DNA of 64,000 nucleotides from Geopsychrobacter electrodiphilus DSM 16401 (GCF_000384395.1 NZ_ARWE01000001.1:1550001-1614000); one strand, 5' to 3'; counted from the stretch's first letter, positions 55,701 to 63,390 are shown. Numbers and translations: made by a program. The notes: generated by a model from the sequence alone, not told the origin.

Positions 55701-56173
55701 GGTTTCGTGAAAAGTATTCAGATACTTCCGTCCTGCCGACCCCGGTATTTTTCTATGGTCTTGATGTCGGAGAAGAAGTGACCATCGACATTCAGGAAGG
55801 GAAAACGCTGATTGTCAAACTTAACGCTATTGGTAAGGTGCGCAGTGACGGTACACGCAATATCTATTTTGAATTAAATGGTATGCCACGTTCGGCTGTC
55901 GTCACCGATCTATCGGTTGAATCCGATGTCGTCAGTCGGGTGCAGGCGGATCCGGAGAATATCCATCACATTGGGGCACCTATGCCGGGCAAGATTTTTA
56001 AACTGTTGGTCGCTGTTGGCGATGAGGTGAAAGAAGGGGAAACCCTGCTGGCGACTGAGGCCATGAAAATGGAGACCAACGTTAAGGCGAAACAGGCGGG
56101 CAAGATTAAAGAGATTCTCTTTAGTGAAGGTGAGCAGGTAGATCAGGGCGACCTGCTTGTTGTTTTCGAGTAG
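52721..56173 (+). CDS. pyc: pyruvate carboxylase
   Basis: 1150 residues, single-chain form. Biotin carboxylase domain (about 1-460) with ANRGEIAIRIFRAC, the glycine-rich ATP loop KASAGGGGRGMR and EVNPRIQVEHTVTE. The carboxyltransferase barrel (about 530-1000) starts at DTTMRDAHQSLMATRFR and has MAGLLKP. The C-terminal biotinyl domain carries the biotin Lys in EAMKMET (K1116). It makes oxaloacetate from pyruvate, bicarbonate and ATP, an anaplerotic step. Biotin supply is encoded nearby at 42-46 kb. Confidence 0.97.
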   Translation: MSVIKFKKIMAANRGEIAIRIFRACTELGINTVAIYSEQDRLSLHRYKADEAYLIGKGKGPIDAYLDFEEIVDLARRRDIDAIHPGYGFLSENADFADACARAGIAFIGPTGDIMRSLGDKVAGREVAMAAGVPIVPGTVKPVLSQEEALLFAKQCGYPIIVKASAGGGGRGMRVVRNQQELKEGLRSAASEAAASFGNAEVFMEKYIEKPKHIEVQLLGDHYGNLVHLYERDCSIQRRHQKVIEVAPALSLTKKQREEVCGYALAIGNKVKYRNAGTVEFLMDTDNRFYFIEVNPRIQVEHTVTELVTMRNLVQAQIQVAEGHKLSDPEIGIKRQSDIELRGAAIQCRITTEDPTNNFAPDFGKLKVYRSAAGLGVRLDAGSAYAGAEINPHYDSMLVKVSTYGRDLLQASRTMDRALQEFRIRGVKTNISFLEKVITHPDFLASNCNTSFLETHPEVFQFPIKKDRANKILSFIGHTTVNGYPGISPAKRLHSRQLRDATVPVIPYGQTLPRGSRDILLDKGPEGLATWARKSNRLLVTDTTMRDAHQSLMATRFRTADLDRIAEATAHLGGGLFSLEMWGGATFDVAMRFLCEDPWERLDRLRAKIPNICFQMLLRGSNAVGYTNYPDNVVQEFVKHAAQGGIDIFRVFDSLNWTKGMQVAMEAVRKEGAVCEASICYTGDILDPKRDKYPLEYYIKMAKELEKMGAHILAIKDMAGLLKPFAAEKLVKALKNEIAIPIHLHTHDTSSNGGATLLMAAQAGCDVVDAALSSVSGLTAQPNMNAMLAALEGTIWDPQLDMPGLQKLANYWETCRTYYAPFESELRSGTAQVYEHEIPGGQYSNYKPQVEGMGLGHRWEECKQMYRKVNDMFGDLVKVTPSSKIVGDMAMFMIQNNLEPADVMQRGHELTFPQGVIDFFKGMIGQPYGGFPKELQKIILKGEEPLTCRPGELLEPIDFVAKKAELEKKLDHRISDRDVLSAVLYPGVFEEFNRFREKYSDTSVLPTPVFFYGLDVGEEVTIDIQEGKTLIVKLNAIGKVRSDGTRNIYFELNGMPRSAVVTDLSVESDVVSRVQADPENIHHIGAPMPGKIFKLLVAVGDEVKEGETLLATEAMKMETNVKAKQAGKIKEILFSEGEQVDQGDLLVVFE

Positions 56174-56233
56174 CGAATTGGAGAGATAAAAAGGCGTTTA
56201 TTGGCGTCGACGAACTCGTTTTGCAATATTGAT

Positions 56234-56268
56234 ATGGCTGGCCCTCAAAGGGCCGGTCATTTTTTTTA
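56234..56268 (+). terminator. intrinsic terminator between pyc and ptsP
   Basis: GGCTGGCCCT-CAA-AGGGCCGGTC followed by a run of eight T. It terminates pyc; the convergent ptsP ends within it (stop at 56266). Confidence 0.85.
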
Positions 56269-58608
56269 GGAAAACTTCTTAATCGCCCGGGCAAGGCGTT
56301 TTCGAATGTCCTTGCTGCTGCTCATCTGTAATATTTCGGCTGCGACTCCTTGTGCTTCTTCTCTGGAAATTTTGCTGATAAAGTCTTTCATGTGGGGAAT
56401 GTAAGGCGCGGAGAGTGAAAACTGGTCAATCCCTAAGCCGATCAGGGCATAGAGGCAGTTGTTGTCGGAGGACATTTCACCACAAAGACACAGATCGATC
56501 TTCTTGTTTCGCGCGACATTCGCGAGATCTGCCAGAGCGCCGAGAACCGCCGGGTGCAGGGGGTCGTAGTAGCTTTGCACCAGAGAGTTAGAACGGTCGG
56601 CGGCGAGCAGGTATTGGATGAGGTCATTGGTGCCAAGAGCAAAAAAATCAACTTCATTCGCAAGGTGCGGCGCAAGTCTGAGCGCCGCCGGAACCTCGAT
56701 CATGGCTCCAATCGGGATGTCGCCTAGAAATTCAATCTTCTCCTCTTGTAAATGGGCCATAGCTTTTACCACCAGCTTTCGGCAGGCCCTGATCTCTTCT
56801 ATATTGGAAATTAACGGGAAAAGCAGACGCGTCGGTCCGTGAACACCCGCCATCAGGATTGCTTCAATCTGGGTCTGAAAGACATCTTTATGGTCCAGAC
56901 TGATCCGTATCGAACGCCAACCCATAAACGGATTGTCCTCTTTGGGGTGATTGAAATAGGGGAGAGCCTTATCTCCGCCGATATCAAGGGTGCGGATGGT
57001 GACGGGGGCTCCGCTAAATTCTTCGATTACTTTCCGATAGAGTTGATATTGATCATCCCGGTTGGGGAAATTGCTCCGTGCCATATAGGGGAATTCAGTA
57101 CGGTAAAGCCCGACTCCTTCTGCCCCGTTGCGCTTGGCAATTTCGATATCGCTGAGCAGACCGATGTTGGCCCGTAGTTGGATGCGCTGACCGTCTTGGG
57201 TGAGGGCCGGCTTGTCGCGAAAGGTGTTAAGTCGTTCTTTCTCTTGGGTAAGATCAAACTCCAGGCGAAAATATTCATCCAGAATTGTCGCGTTTGGATT
57301 GAGAAAAACACAACCCGAATTAGCGTCAAGAATCAGTTCAGCGCCTGGCTCGATTCGGGCCATTGCTCCCTGAACCCCAATCAGGGCCGGTATCCCCAGC
57401 GCCTTGGCCATAATGACGGAGTGAGCATTGGTCTCATTCGATTCGATTATGAGACCTGAAATTTTATCGTGATCAATGCTCGCCATGTCAGAAGGAAGCA
57501 GGCGATGAGCTACCAGAATTCCCGTATGCTGGAGATGAAGGCGGCCTGATTTCTGCCCCAGCAGGTGACTGAGCAAGCGGCGTCCGATGTCTTCCATATC
57601 CGCAGCTCGTTCGCGCAGATAGGCGTCCTCCATCTTGCCAAAGGCTTCAAGGTAGTTTCTGATAACCTTTTTTAAGGCATAGGGGGCGCTATGCCCCTCA
57701 TCGATCAGCTCATGGAGTTTTTCGATAAAGCCGCGGTCTTCCAGGATCATCAAATGGGTATGAAAAATGGCGGCATCTGCTTGAGTCAGGCGCTCCGCGA
57801 CCCTTTTTTCCAGGTAGAGGGTCGCGATGCGGGTCTTGCGCAGCGCTTCATCAAGACGCGCCAACTCTTGTTCGATATTGACATCATATTCAGCATGAAC
57901 ATCCGAGAAGCCGAGTTCGTCATTAATCAAATTGGCGGGCCCGACAATAACACCGGGATAGGCGACTTTCCCCCGCAGTACTGTTTGTCCGCCCGGGGTT
58001 GTCGAATTTCTGAAGGAGCCGGGCTGTGAGCCTTCTGCAGCAGGAAGAGACGGGTGCTCTGAGGGTTCCTGTTGGCGGTCAATGGTGTCTAGCAGGCGAG
58101 CATTCACCACGATGGAGGAGACCTGAAAAGCGATAGTCGAAAGGGTTGAGGTTTCCTCTTCAGTGAAGACCCTGCGTTCCAGCGTCTGGATAACCATGAC
58201 CCCGAGAGGTTCATTCCGGTCAAAGAGAGGGATGGCCAGAAATGAATGGAACTGCTCCTCACCGGTGCCGGCAAAATAGCGGTAGCGGGGATCACTTTGC
58301 GGTTCTTCAATTGAGAGGATGCTGCGTTGTTGGGCGGCAAGGCCGGTGAGCCCCTCGCCGATTTTCAGCTTTACCCTGCCGACAGATTCAGGTGCGAGTC
58401 CGCAGGTAGCGCGGAGAACCAGCGTGTCACTATTGTCATCCAAAAGGTATAGCGAACAGACTTCAGAATGTGCTCGTTCGGCGACCAGGGTGACAATATT
58501 TTCCAGGGTCTCGTTGAGGTGGTGCGATTGCAGGATGATGGTGCTGATATCCTGTAACGTACTTAGCCCGAGGCGTTTATCTGATTTTTTGAGGTTTTTG
58601 AAGCCCAA
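56266..58608 (-). CDS. ptsP: PTS-Ntr phosphoenolpyruvate phosphotransferase PtsP (GAF-EI)
   Basis: 780 residues from a TTG start (an in-frame stop lies 21 bases upstream). N-terminal GAF domain (about 15-170; CSLYLLDDNSDTLVLRATCG), a linker, then enzyme I: phosphohistidine region ESNETNAHSVIMAKALGIPAL (H396) and the PEP-binding barrel with GLYRTEFPYM, DIGGDKALPYF, and GTNDLIQYLLAADR. PtsP starts the nitrogen phosphotransfer chain; its GAF domain senses glutamine and 2-oxoglutarate in enterobacteria. Phosphocarrier and EIIA genes are not in the window. Confidence 0.95.
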   Translation of the reverse strand: MGFKNLKKSDKRLGLSTLQDISTIILQSHHLNETLENIVTLVAERAHSEVCSLYLLDDNSDTLVLRATCGLAPESVGRVKLKIGEGLTGLAAQQRSILSIEEPQSDPRYRYFAGTGEEQFHSFLAIPLFDRNEPLGVMVIQTLERRVFTEEETSTLSTIAFQVSSIVVNARLLDTIDRQQEPSEHPSLPAAEGSQPGSFRNSTTPGGQTVLRGKVAYPGVIVGPANLINDELGFSDVHAEYDVNIEQELARLDEALRKTRIATLYLEKRVAERLTQADAAIFHTHLMILEDRGFIEKLHELIDEGHSAPYALKKVIRNYLEAFGKMEDAYLRERAADMEDIGRRLLSHLLGQKSGRLHLQHTGILVAHRLLPSDMASIDHDKISGLIIESNETNAHSVIMAKALGIPALIGVQGAMARIEPGAELILDANSGCVFLNPNATILDEYFRLEFDLTQEKERLNTFRDKPALTQDGQRIQLRANIGLLSDIEIAKRNGAEGVGLYRTEFPYMARSNFPNRDDQYQLYRKVIEEFSGAPVTIRTLDIGGDKALPYFNHPKEDNPFMGWRSIRISLDHKDVFQTQIEAILMAGVHGPTRLLFPLISNIEEIRACRKLVVKAMAHLQEEKIEFLGDIPIGAMIEVPAALRLAPHLANEVDFFALGTNDLIQYLLAADRSNSLVQSYYDPLHPAVLGALADLANVARNKKIDLCLCGEMSSDNNCLYALIGLGIDQFSLSAPYIPHMKDFISKISREEAQGVAAEILQMSSSKDIRKRLARAIKKFS

Positions 58609-58653
58609 GATATTTAGCCGCCCTGTTTAAGAATAAGCTCTGTTTCCTAGGTT

Positions 58654-58682
58654 ATTCTACCGTAGAGGGGGACGTTTGACAG
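58654..58682 (-). promoter_or_regulatory. sigma70-like promoter of ptsP
   Basis: Read on the minus strand: CTGTCA (58682-58677), 17-base spacer, TAGAAT (58659-58654), 46 bases before the ptsP TTG. It lies downstream of the terminator at 58684-58723, so ptsP is transcribed separately from the RNA described next. Confidence 0.6.
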
Positions 58683-58683
58683 T

Positions 58684-58723
58684 AAAAAAAACGCCGCCAG
58701 GGGGAGAGAGGTCCCTGACGGCG
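58684..58723 (-). terminator. intrinsic terminator of the candidate small RNA
   Basis: On the minus strand: CGCCG-x-CAGGG-type arms (one mismatch in 11 pairs) with a 10-base loop, followed by eight T. A typical strong intrinsic terminator. Confidence 0.85.
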
Positions 58724-58805
58724 AAAGAAGGGATTGATCTGTGACACTTATCCGTTCGGGCGGGAACGGGTTATATCCCTTGTTGCAATAGGTGTTGCAT
58801 TCGAT
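58684..58805 (-). ncRNA. candidate sigma54-dependent small RNA, about 120 nt
   Basis: Bounded by the sigma54 promoter at 58816-58831 (predicted start near 58805) and the intrinsic terminator at 58684-58723. Within it is a hairpin with CCGTTC and GAACGG arms (minus-strand sense) and direct repeats of TTGCAACA. The only ATG opens an 8-codon frame without a ribosome-binding site, so a protein product is unlikely. Three inverted repeats thought to bind the adjacent hydrogenase-type activator lie 100-220 bases upstream of the start. Confidence 0.6.
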
Positions 58806-58815
58806 GAAATATCCT

Positions 58816-58831
58816 AGCAATAGTTATGCCA
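58816..58831 (-). promoter_or_regulatory. sigma54 (-24/-12) promoter
   Basis: Minus-strand TGGCATA-ACTA-TTGCT matches TGGCACG-N4-TTGCW in 13 positions, with the essential GG and GC doublets at exact spacing. No coding sequence follows before the terminator at 58684. Confidence 0.75.
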
Positions 58832-58902
58832 TGGTTTGAGCTGGAGAAAAACGCCAGTTTTTAAGCTTTTTCTGGGCTGAACGGAGAAATAAGTGATCAG
58901 TT

Positions 58903-58920
58903 TGTGTCACATGTGGCACA
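58903..58920. promoter_or_regulatory. activator-site copy A (inverted repeat)
   Basis: TGTGTCA-CATG-TGGCACA: one mismatch from the TGTGCCA-N4-TGGCACA pattern shared with copies at 58974, 59013 and 61378. Confidence 0.6.
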
Positions 58921-58973
58921 GTTTGATTAACACTGTGGGTGTTTTTGACGAACAGGTGTGGCGTTTGGGCGTT

Positions 58974-59005
58974 TGTTGGATGTGCCAGATATGGCACATC
59001 CAACA
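58974..59005. promoter_or_regulatory. activator-site copy B: 14-bp perfect inverted repeat
   Basis: Arms TGTTGGATGTGCCA and TGGCACATCCAACA around GATA, perfectly complementary. The core TGTGCCA-N4-TGGCACA recurs at the other copies. No T run follows on either strand, so a terminator role is less likely than protein binding, although the hairpin lies 37 bases after the regulator gene. Confidence 0.7.
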
Positions 59006-59012
59006 GTTGTTT

Positions 59013-59030
59013 TGTGACGCAGATGGCACA
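59013..59030. promoter_or_regulatory. activator-site copy C (degenerate)
   Basis: TGTGACG-CAGA-TGGCACA: right half-site exact, left half-site matches 5 of 7. The centre lies 32 bases from the centre of copy B, about three helical turns. Confidence 0.45.
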
Positions 59031-59041
59031 ATCGGTCAGGT

Positions 59042-61330
59042 TTATTTGCGGGCAAATGTGATGTTCTGACGCTGCAGCATACGGTAAAACGTACGACGCG
59101 GGATGTCGGCCATGCGCGCAGCGGCAGAAACGTTGCCGCCTGCTTCTGCAAGGTAGTGCAGCATCAAGTCTTTTTCAATGGTATGCAGTTGTTGATCCCG
59201 TTGATTCCTTAAACCTGTTATCTCTTGCAAAAGATTCTGACCATTCTTCTGCCGTAATTGCTCAGCTAAAACCACCGGCAACTGTTCAAGGTGAATAATT
59301 TGGTCGGGAGAGAGTACGGACGCGCGTTCAATAACATTCTGCAACTCACGGATATTCCCGGGCCAATGGTAGCAGGAAAGTGCCTTTAATGCTGTTTCAT
59401 CAATTCGGTGAATAGTCTTGTTCAATCGGGTTGATGCCTGATTAAGAAAGTGTTCAGCCAGCTTCGGGATTGACTCGAGCCGTTCGCGTAAGGGAGGCAG
59501 GGTAATGCTGAAGACATTGATGCGATAGAAGAGGTCTTCGCGAAACCAGCCCTGAGCTATGCCGTCTTCGAGATGCTTATTGGTTGCCGCAATAACCCTG
59601 ACATCGACTCGAACGCTCGCTGTACTTCCGACCGGTTTTATCTCGCCACTGTCCAGGACTCTCAAGAGCTCAGCTTGCAGTTTCGGGGTGATGTCGCCAA
59701 TTTCATCAAGGAAAATAGTGCCACCATCGGCCGCTTCAAAGAGCCCTTTCTTATTCGCGATGGCGCCGGTGAAGGAGCCTTTTTTATGACCGAAAAGTTC
59801 ACTTTCGAGCAAACTGTCAGTCAAGGTGGTGCAGTTGACCGTGACCAGAGGATTTTCAGCGCGCAAGCTGGCCTGGTGAATCGCGCGGGCGGTTAACTCT
59901 TTTCCGGTACCACTCTCCCCGCGAATCAAGACCGAGGTCGGCGTTGGCCCGACCTGGGCAATTAATTGGCGGACACCCTGGGTTCGGCTGTCGGTGCCGA
60001 TAATATCGTCACTCCCGTAGCTTTGGTCGAGGGCCCGTCGGACAAGATGGTACTTGCGTTCGAGTTTTGACCGGTCGTCTTCGAGACGTTTTTGCGAATA
60101 GGGGTGACACATGCCGACTTCGGCAAGCCCCTGAAAAACGGCAACCGCATGTTCATGGCAGGTGCTGTAACCACAACACCCGCAATTGAGTTCATCGTTG
60201 ACTGAGAATTTATCGGTCTCGTGAAGGATGCGTGTCAGGGCCTCGCTGCTCGGTTGGTCCATCAGTTGTTGACGATCTGAAAAGCCGCGAGTCAGCTGGA
60301 CTCGACCAGTCCCTGCGCTGTATCTGGGGGAAGATTGATAGGGAATCTGTTTCTGCCGATACTCAATAATCAGGTTGCGTTTCGAAAATGCGGTGAGTTT
60401 GTTCGTGCGTCCAGGCCCGCCGATACATCCGCCGGTGCAGAAGCGGACATCGACGTAGCGTGGTGCAATCCGCTGTGCGGCGATATCCCGAATAACCTCC
60501 ATAGTCGCTTCTTCACCAACGGTTGAGATGAACTTTGGGTCGAGACCGTCATGACCGATGCCGAAGATGTGAAATGGTCCGCCGGCAATGGAAAAGCTGC
60601 GACCATTCAGGGTGCTGTTGCCGTTAAAGGGTTCCGGCAGAAGGCGTCGCGGATCTATCCGGTTTTTTTCGAGAATTTTCTTGAGTTCTTTATAGGTCAG
60701 AACCGTATCAACGGCTCCGGCAACCTCTTCATCTTCGATCTCAAACTTCCCGCCGATGCACGAACTGATATAGATCACCTTGACCGGTTGATCATGACAG
60801 GATTTTATGTAGCGCCCAATCGCGACCATCGGTGAAACGATCGGTACCAGATTACCCAATAACTGCGGATAGTGACGTTCAATCAGGTCGACGACTGCGG
60901 GGCAGTGACTTGAAATCAGCGGTACGCCATTGTCGCGACCGAGAAGATTCCGATATTCAGGAGCAATCAGTTCAACCCCTGCTGCTCCTTCCAGCACATC
61001 GACAAACCCGAGTTGCCTTAAAGCCGTTGCCAGTTGGCCGGGTTCAAGATCAAAGAAAAAGGCTGGATAAGAACAGCCGAGAACCGCCACTACCGGGGTG
61101 GCTTCATTCAGCAGGCGTTCCGTAACCCCAATGGAATCAGAAATTACTTTTGCTCCCTGAGAGCAGGCCTGAATACATTTGCCGCAGCCGATACAGCGCT
61201 CGTTCAGGACGACGGCGCAGTCCTTTCTGATTCCAATTGCTTTGGTGGGGCAGGTGCGCACGCAGGCGTAGCATTTACGACAGCGGCTGGCAATGGTCTT
61301 GATCGGTCCTTGATTGTACGCTTCTGGCAT
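59042..61330 (-). CDS. [FeFe]-hydrogenase-like sensor fused to a sigma54-dependent activator
   Basis: 762 residues from the ATG at 61330 (AGGGGAA upstream); the longer frame to 61705 runs into dppF and was rejected. Order: 2[4Fe-4S] ferredoxin domain (C17-C56; CRKCYACVRTC, CIGCGKCIQAC); H-cluster-like domain (about 75-330) with SSHCP (C143), SSCIGGKFE (C191, K195, E197) and FCTGGCIGG (C298, C302); Fe-S motif CGCCGYSTC (C383-C391, C408); AAA+ domain with GESGTGKE (471-478), the sigma54 loop GSFTGA (518-523) and GGTIFLDEIGD; Fis-type HTH (VSAAARMADIPRRTFYRML). All four H-cluster Cys positions are kept, but the proton-transfer Cys is His, as in sensory rather than catalytic hydrogenases. Likely a one-component redox or H2 sensor. 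Confidence 0.88.
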   Translation of the reverse strand: MPEAYNQGPIKTIASRCRKCYACVRTCPTKAIGIRKDCAVVLNERCIGCGKCIQACSQGAKVISDSIGVTERLLNEATPVVAVLGCSYPAFFFDLEPGQLATALRQLGFVDVLEGAAGVELIAPEYRNLLGRDNGVPLISSHCPAVVDLIERHYPQLLGNLVPIVSPMVAIGRYIKSCHDQPVKVIYISSCIGGKFEIEDEEVAGAVDTVLTYKELKKILEKNRIDPRRLLPEPFNGNSTLNGRSFSIAGGPFHIFGIGHDGLDPKFISTVGEEATMEVIRDIAAQRIAPRYVDVRFCTGGCIGGPGRTNKLTAFSKRNLIIEYRQKQIPYQSSPRYSAGTGRVQLTRGFSDRQQLMDQPSSEALTRILHETDKFSVNDELNCGCCGYSTCHEHAVAVFQGLAEVGMCHPYSQKRLEDDRSKLERKYHLVRRALDQSYGSDDIIGTDSRTQGVRQLIAQVGPTPTSVLIRGESGTGKELTARAIHQASLRAENPLVTVNCTTLTDSLLESELFGHKKGSFTGAIANKKGLFEAADGGTIFLDEIGDITPKLQAELLRVLDSGEIKPVGSTASVRVDVRVIAATNKHLEDGIAQGWFREDLFYRINVFSITLPPLRERLESIPKLAEHFLNQASTRLNKTIHRIDETALKALSCYHWPGNIRELQNVIERASVLSPDQIIHLEQLPVVLAEQLRQKNGQNLLQEITGLRNQRDQQLHTIEKDLMLHYLAEAGGNVSAAARMADIPRRTFYRMLQRQNITFARK

Positions 61331-61377
61331 AGGTTCCCCTTTAATCGCGGCGGCAGAAGGTGACGAGGCCGGCCGAA

Positions 61378-61397
61378 TTGTGCCATTAGTGGCACGC
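61378..61397. promoter_or_regulatory. activator-site copy D before the hydrogenase-type regulator
   Basis: TTGTGCCA-TTAG-TGGCACGC: the same inverted core as copies A-C, 48 bases upstream of the regulator ATG (61330). Suggests autoregulation by the encoded activator. Confidence 0.6.
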
Positions 61398-61421
61398 ATG
61401 ATCAAGGGTTTTAGTTGTAAA

Positions 61422-62405
61422 TCAAACCAAGCCAACCCTGTCACTGTGGTGACAGGCGACCTGACTGCTGATCCCATTATCGAGCAAGGCCGGTGACTGC
61501 TGCCGACAGAGATCTGAAGCGTAAGGGCAGCGAGGGTGAAAAGTGCAGCCAGTTGGAGGATTGAGATGTGAGGGGAGCTCCCCTTTGAGGGGCGCAACGC
61601 AATTTTTTCTGGAGGGGTCGGGTTGCGGAATGGAGCGCAACAGGGCTTCAGTATAGGGGTGACGTGGATGGCGGTAGAGTTCTTCCGCCGGGGCGACTTC
61701 AACAATTTTTCCGAGATACATCACGGCAACCCGATCGCTGACATGTTCAACTACCGACAGATCGTGGGCGATGAAGAGAAAGCTGAGATTGTGGGCCTGC
61801 TGAATTTCACGCAGCAGGTTGAGGATTTGCGCCTGGACCGAAAGATCGAGCGCTGAAACAGGTTCATCTGCAATGATCAGTTCGGGCTCAACCGCCAACG
61901 CGCGGGCAATACTGATCCTCTGCCGTTGTCCGCCGGAAAACTCATGGGGGTAGCGTTGTGCGGCCTTGGCGTCGAGACCGACCTGGTCCAGAAGTTGCCT
62001 GATGCGACCCTCTCTGGCCGCCGCCTTGCAAAGTTTGTGGATAATGAGGGGTTCGGTCAGAGTTTCGCCGATGGTCATCCGCGGGTTAAGTGAGGAGAAA
62101 GGGTCCTGAAATATCATCTGGATTTGACGTCGATAGGGGCGCATCTGTCGAGCTGAAAGCTGTGCCAGATCAGTGCCGCGATATAAAACTTCGCCACGAT
62201 CAATCGGGGTAAGTCTCAGCACCAGCTTACCCAGAGTCGATTTTCCACAGCCGGATTCGCCGACCAGGCCCAATGTCTCACCACGGGCAATCTGCAGACT
62301 CACGCCATCGACCGCTTTTAGGTGTGCGGCTCTGGTTCCGGTTTTTCCCGGCAGGCGGTAACTTTTGGCAAGGTCGCGAATCTCAAGAATCGGGGTCAGC
62401 GGCAT
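61422..62405 (-). CDS. oligopeptide/dipeptide ABC transporter ATPase (DppF/OppF-like)
   Basis: 327 residues from the ATG at 62405, one base after the dppD-like stop; the longer frame to 62678 is inside the neighbour. Walker [11 protein letters not shown]-loop region QMIFQDPFSSLNPRM, signature FSGGQRQRISIARAL, Walker B LIIADEPVSALDLS, and the OppF-type C-terminal GCTFHPRCPYA. It pairs with the upstream ATPase. No permease or binding-protein gene is in the window. Confidence 0.92.
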   Translation of the reverse strand: MPLTPILEIRDLAKSYRLPGKTGTRAAHLKAVDGVSLQIARGETLGLVGESGCGKSTLGKLVLRLTPIDRGEVLYRGTDLAQLSARQMRPYRRQIQMIFQDPFSSLNPRMTIGETLTEPLIIHKLCKAAAREGRIRQLLDQVGLDAKAAQRYPHEFSGGQRQRISIARALAVEPELIIADEPVSALDLSVQAQILNLLREIQQAHNLSFLFIAHDLSVVEHVSDRVAVMYLGKIVEVAPAEELYRHPRHPYTEALLRSIPQPDPSRKNCVAPLKGELPSHLNPPTGCTFHPRCPYASDLCRQQSPALLDNGISSQVACHHSDRVGLV

Positions 62406-62406
62406 T

Positions 62407-63390
62407 TTAAGTTCTCCAGCAGCGGACAAAGTGAGCAGGGTTGACCTCGTGAAGCTGGGGAACCTTTGCCCCCCCGGTTGCACAGGGTGTCGGGCAGCGC
62501 TGAAGAAAGGCACAGCCGTCGGCAGCGCGACTACGATCGTCCAGTTGGCCCTGAATGGTCGGCAACGGGCCCTTGTTCCCCAGGCGAGGGATACAGCCGA
62601 GCAGCCCTTTGGTGTAGGGGTGAAGCGGGTGGTTGAAGAGATCTTCAACTCCTGCATATTCAACAATTTTTCCGGCATACATCACCGCCACCCGGTCGGC
62701 GTTGCCTGCTACGACCCCGAGGTCATGGCTGATCAACAGGGTCGCCATCTGGCGCTCACTGGCAAGGTTTGCCAGCAGTTCCATGATTTGCGCCTGAATC
62801 GTGACATCCAGAGCCGTGGTCGGTTCGTCGGCGATGAGCAATTGCGGATTACAGGCCAGGGCCATCGCGATCATCACCCGCTGGCGCTGGCCACCAGAGA
62901 GCTGATGGGGAAAATCGCGCAATCGGGAGGTAGCCGCGGCGATCCCGACGCTGGTTAAAAGATCTGCGGCCTGATCCAGTGCTTCGTTGTTGTTCATACC
63001 CCGATGCAGGCGCAGCACCTCGGCAACCTGCTCGCCGATCTTTAACACCGGGTTGAGTGAAGTCATCGGTTCCTGGAAAATCATCGAGATCCGGTTGCCG
63101 CGCACTCGGCGAATCTCGGTGGGCGGGAGGCGCAGGAGGTCATGCTTATCGAAAAGTATTTGCCCATCGACGATGCGACCCGGTTCAGGGATCAGACGCA
63201 AAATGGAAAGCGAGGTGATAGATTTCCCGCAGCCTGATTCTCCGACCAGGGCCAGAGTCTCTCCGGCGGCGATCTCAAAGGAGACGTCATCGACGGCTTT
63301 TACTAGCCCACTCCGTGTGAAAAAATAGGTTTTAAGTCCACGAACTTGCAGCAGCGGGCCGGTTTGCGTATTTTTTAAAGGGGCGAACAT
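62407..63390 (-). CDS. oligopeptide/dipeptide ABC transporter ATPase (DppD/OppD-like)
   Basis: 327 residues. Walker [25 protein letters not shown], signature [15 protein letters not shown], Walker [14 protein letters not shown] and OppD-type C-terminal [11 protein letters not shown]. First of a two-ATPase operon transcribed leftward from a divergent region with tex. The cognate permeases and solute-binding protein must lie elsewhere or be shared. Confidence 0.92.
   Translation of the reverse strand: MFAPLKNTQTGPLLQVRGLKTYFFTRSGLVKAVDDVSFEIAAGETLALVGESGCGKSITSLSILRLIPEPGRIVDGQILFDKHDLLRLPPTEIRRVRGNRISMIFQEPMTSLNPVLKIGEQVAEVLRLHRGMNNNEALDQAADLLTSVGIAAATSRLRDFPHQLSGGQRQRVMIAMALACNPQLLIADEPTTALDVTIQAQIMELLANLASERQMATLLISHDLGVVAGNADRVAVMYAGKIVEYAGVEDLFNHPLHPYTKGLLGCIPRLGNKGPLPTIQGQLDDRSRAADGCAFLQRCPTPCATGGAKVPQLHEVNPAHFVRCWRT

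Noticed and set aside
58974-59005. 14-bp perfect hairpin read as the terminator of the regulator gene
   Set aside because: No T run follows on the minus strand, and the same core occurs at three other places, two of them non-terminal. A protein-binding role fits better, though a dual role is possible.
58927-59151. 74-codon minus-strand open frame across the regulator gene end
   Set aside because: It overlaps the regulator coding region in another frame, and has no ribosome-binding site or recognisable family.
61437-61456. Perfect 8-bp inverted repeat CCTGTCAC-TGTG-GTGACAGG
   Set aside because: It lies in the last codons of the DppF-like gene and does not share the TGTGCCA core. Codon sequence explains it as well as a regulatory role would.
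61331-61705. 125-residue N-terminal extension of the hydrogenase-type regulator
   Set aside because: It overlaps the DppF-like gene, looks unlike protein, and a good Shine-Dalgarno precedes the ATG at 61330.
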